Assembly: GCF_019510245.1 (NCBI RefSeq)
Contig: NZ_JAEKKT010000196.1
Coordinates: 1 to 33,737 of the forward strand
Direction of reading: 5' to 3'
Source of the DNA: Streptomyces sp.
Lineage (GTDB): Bacteria > Actinomycetota > Actinomycetes > Streptomycetales > Streptomycetaceae
Length of the DNA stretch: 33,737 bases
Of the stretch, positions 33,082 through 33,737 are shown piece after piece. Positions within the stretch are counted from its first letter, which is position 1. The number at the start of each line of letters is the position of its first letter. Both the position numbers and the translations under genes were made by a program. The notes under the pieces are model-generated. The model ran no database searches and was not told the origin of the DNA. It saw nothing but the letters and a program-made list of their open reading frames with translations.

Positions 33082-33171
33082 CTAGTCGCCGGCGTAGGCG
33101 TCCCACTCGTGGGAGCCGTACGCACCGTAGTGGCGGGTGAAGGACAGTTTGGCGAGTAGCTTGGCGATCAT
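33082..33171 (-). CDS. Candidate precursor of a P450-modified RiPP (29 residues)
   Basis: This 30-codon frame was found by reading the minus strand by eye. ATG at 33171 has a very good ribosome site, GAGAGGAG, six bases upstream. The first 14 residues, MIAKLLAKLSFTRH, form a short amphipathic, basic stretch such as a leader. The last 15, YGAYGSHEWDAYAGD, are rich in Tyr, Trp, His, Gly and Asp and end at TAG. Codons mostly have G or C at the third position. The P450 gene follows on the same strand after 235 bases. P450-crosslinked RiPPs (biarylitides, cittilins, tryptorubins, cihunamides) have equally short precursor genes beside one P450. That function is an inference; homology and expression are untested. 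Confidence 0.72.
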   Translation of the reverse strand: MIAKLLAKLSFTRHYGAYGSHEWDAYAGD

Positions 33172-33499
33172 GGTGCACTCCTCTCAGCTGTCTTCAGCAC
33201 CGAAAACCACACATCTCACATCCTCGCATATCGGGCATCTAGTATGTAGAGCGCATTTCTGCCACCGGCCGCCTGCGTCGGCGTCTCCGAGCCGGAAGTG
33301 CCAGGTCACCGCGACGGGGGATCGGGTGGGAGCCGATCCGGGCCGCCGGACCGCGTCACGCAGGGCATCGACCTCTATGCCCACCGTGTGCCGCAAGGCC
33401 GAGTGGCATGGGAGGGGGCGGCGGTCCAGGATGGGCGGCAACCGGAGGTCGCCGTCGGCGTCACCGGGATCCGGGCTCAGCGCGGCAAGGGGCGTCACA
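33172..33499. other. Divergent region between peptide gene and carbonic anhydrase gene
   Basis: This 328-base gap should hold the minus-strand promoter of the peptide gene. It has an AT-rich patch (33195-33260) with TCTAGTATGTAGA at 33238-33250, a small inverted repeat (TCTA and TAGA around five bases). A similar TTTAGTATATATG occurs before the DoxX gene. The rest is GC-rich, and I recognise no gene in it. Confidence 0.45.
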
Positions 33500-33737
33500 G
33501 TGATCGACACGGACGAGCTGACCAGGCGGAACGCCAGGTTCGCCGACGGCGGGTCATTCGCCGGCCTGGGGCTCATGCCCGGCGGAAGCCTCACGGTCAT
33601 CGGATGCGTCGACCCCCGGGTCGACCCGTCCCACGTGCTCGGGCTCGAACTCGGTGAGGCGGCGGTGATCCGCAACGTCGGAGGAAGGGTCACGCCCGCG
33701 ACACTCCGGACGCTGGAGATGCTCTCGAAGGTCGTCC
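33500..33737 (+). CDS. Beta-carbonic-anhydrase-like protein, N-terminal part
   Basis: The frame is open to the window end (79 codons). GTG at 33500 has AAGGGG upstream. The translation contains LTVIGCVDPRVDP, with Cys36, Asp38 and Arg40 matching the C-x-D-x-R zinc and catalytic motif of beta-carbonic anhydrases, and then LGEAAVIRNVGGRVTPATL, the family's second conserved block (D/E-A-x-V-I-R-N-x-G-G). These enzymes interconvert carbon dioxide and bicarbonate. The zinc-binding His-x2-Cys lies beyond the window and cannot be checked. It is divergent from the peptide gene. Confidence 0.88.
   Translation, partial: MIDTDELTRRNARFADGGSFAGLGLMPGGSLTVIGCVDPRVDPSHVLGLELGEAAVIRNVGGRVTPATLRTLEMLSKVV

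Noticed and set aside
32847..33125. Extended P450 N-terminus reading through the 26-bp repeats
   Set aside because: It would add Pro/Gly-rich repeats with a frame shift each unit, overlaps the peptide gene, and the ATG at 32846 has its own ribosome site.
33184..33693. Minus-strand frame of 169 codons opposite the carbonic anhydrase gene
   Set aside because: It overlaps the promoter of the peptide gene and the conserved carbonic-anhydrase motif on the other strand, and its translation matches no family that I know.

Overview
The window is chromosomal DNA of a Streptomyces (high-GC Actinomycetota). The evidence is very high G+C with strong third-position G/C bias, GTG and TTG starts behind GGAGG-type ribosome sites, a conservon (CvnABCD), HspR and ClgR operators before lon, and a gene order that I recall as close to the S. 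coelicolor SCO5281 to SCO53xx region (from memory, not searched).

Layout. 1-5.4 kb: N-terminus of the 2-oxoglutarate dehydrogenase/decarboxylase (minus strand, cut by the window edge), a kinase/regulator pair with a very short sensor loop, a spermidine-synthase-like protein, a rhomboid-like membrane protein, a sulfatase-like remnant and a GNAT enzyme. 5.4-10.6 kb: lon with ClgR-like and HspR (HAIR-like) operators, a secreted GH25 muramidase, a MarR regulator and a PP2C-like protein. 10.9-16.9 kb: a conservon (kinase-like CvnA, roadblock CvnB, DUF742 CvnC, GTPase CvnD) followed by a styrene-monooxygenase-like flavoprotein. 17-20.3 kb: a TetR regulator overlapping a small hypothetical gene, a secreted NlpC/P60 hydrolase and an AurF-like diiron protein. 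20.3-25.4 kb: an FtsW/RodA-PBP pair, and a lipoprotein-histidine kinase pair with no adjacent response regulator. 25.4-28.9 kb: a protein-phosphatase-like protein, a degenerate NERD-like protein, and the divergent LigD-Pol/Ku end-joining pair. 29.4-31.4 kb: DoxX-like and PH-like membrane proteins and a RimJ/RimL-type acetyltransferase. 31.5-33.2 kb: a cytochrome P450 preceded on the same strand by 26-bp tandem repeats and a 29-codon gene for an aromatic-rich peptide. The window ends inside a beta-carbonic-anhydrase-like gene.

The most interesting item is the last minus-strand pair. A 29-residue ORF (33082-33171), too short for routine gene calling, has an excellent ribosome site, a short amphipathic N-terminal part and a Tyr/His/Trp-rich C-terminus, and lies just upstream of a P450. 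This is the architecture of minimal P450-crosslinked RiPP loci, so it is a candidate undescribed peptide natural product. A dispersed intergenic repeat family sits in at least five gaps, including a perfect 28-bp inverted repeat. No rRNA, tRNA, transposase, integrase or CRISPR array was seen.
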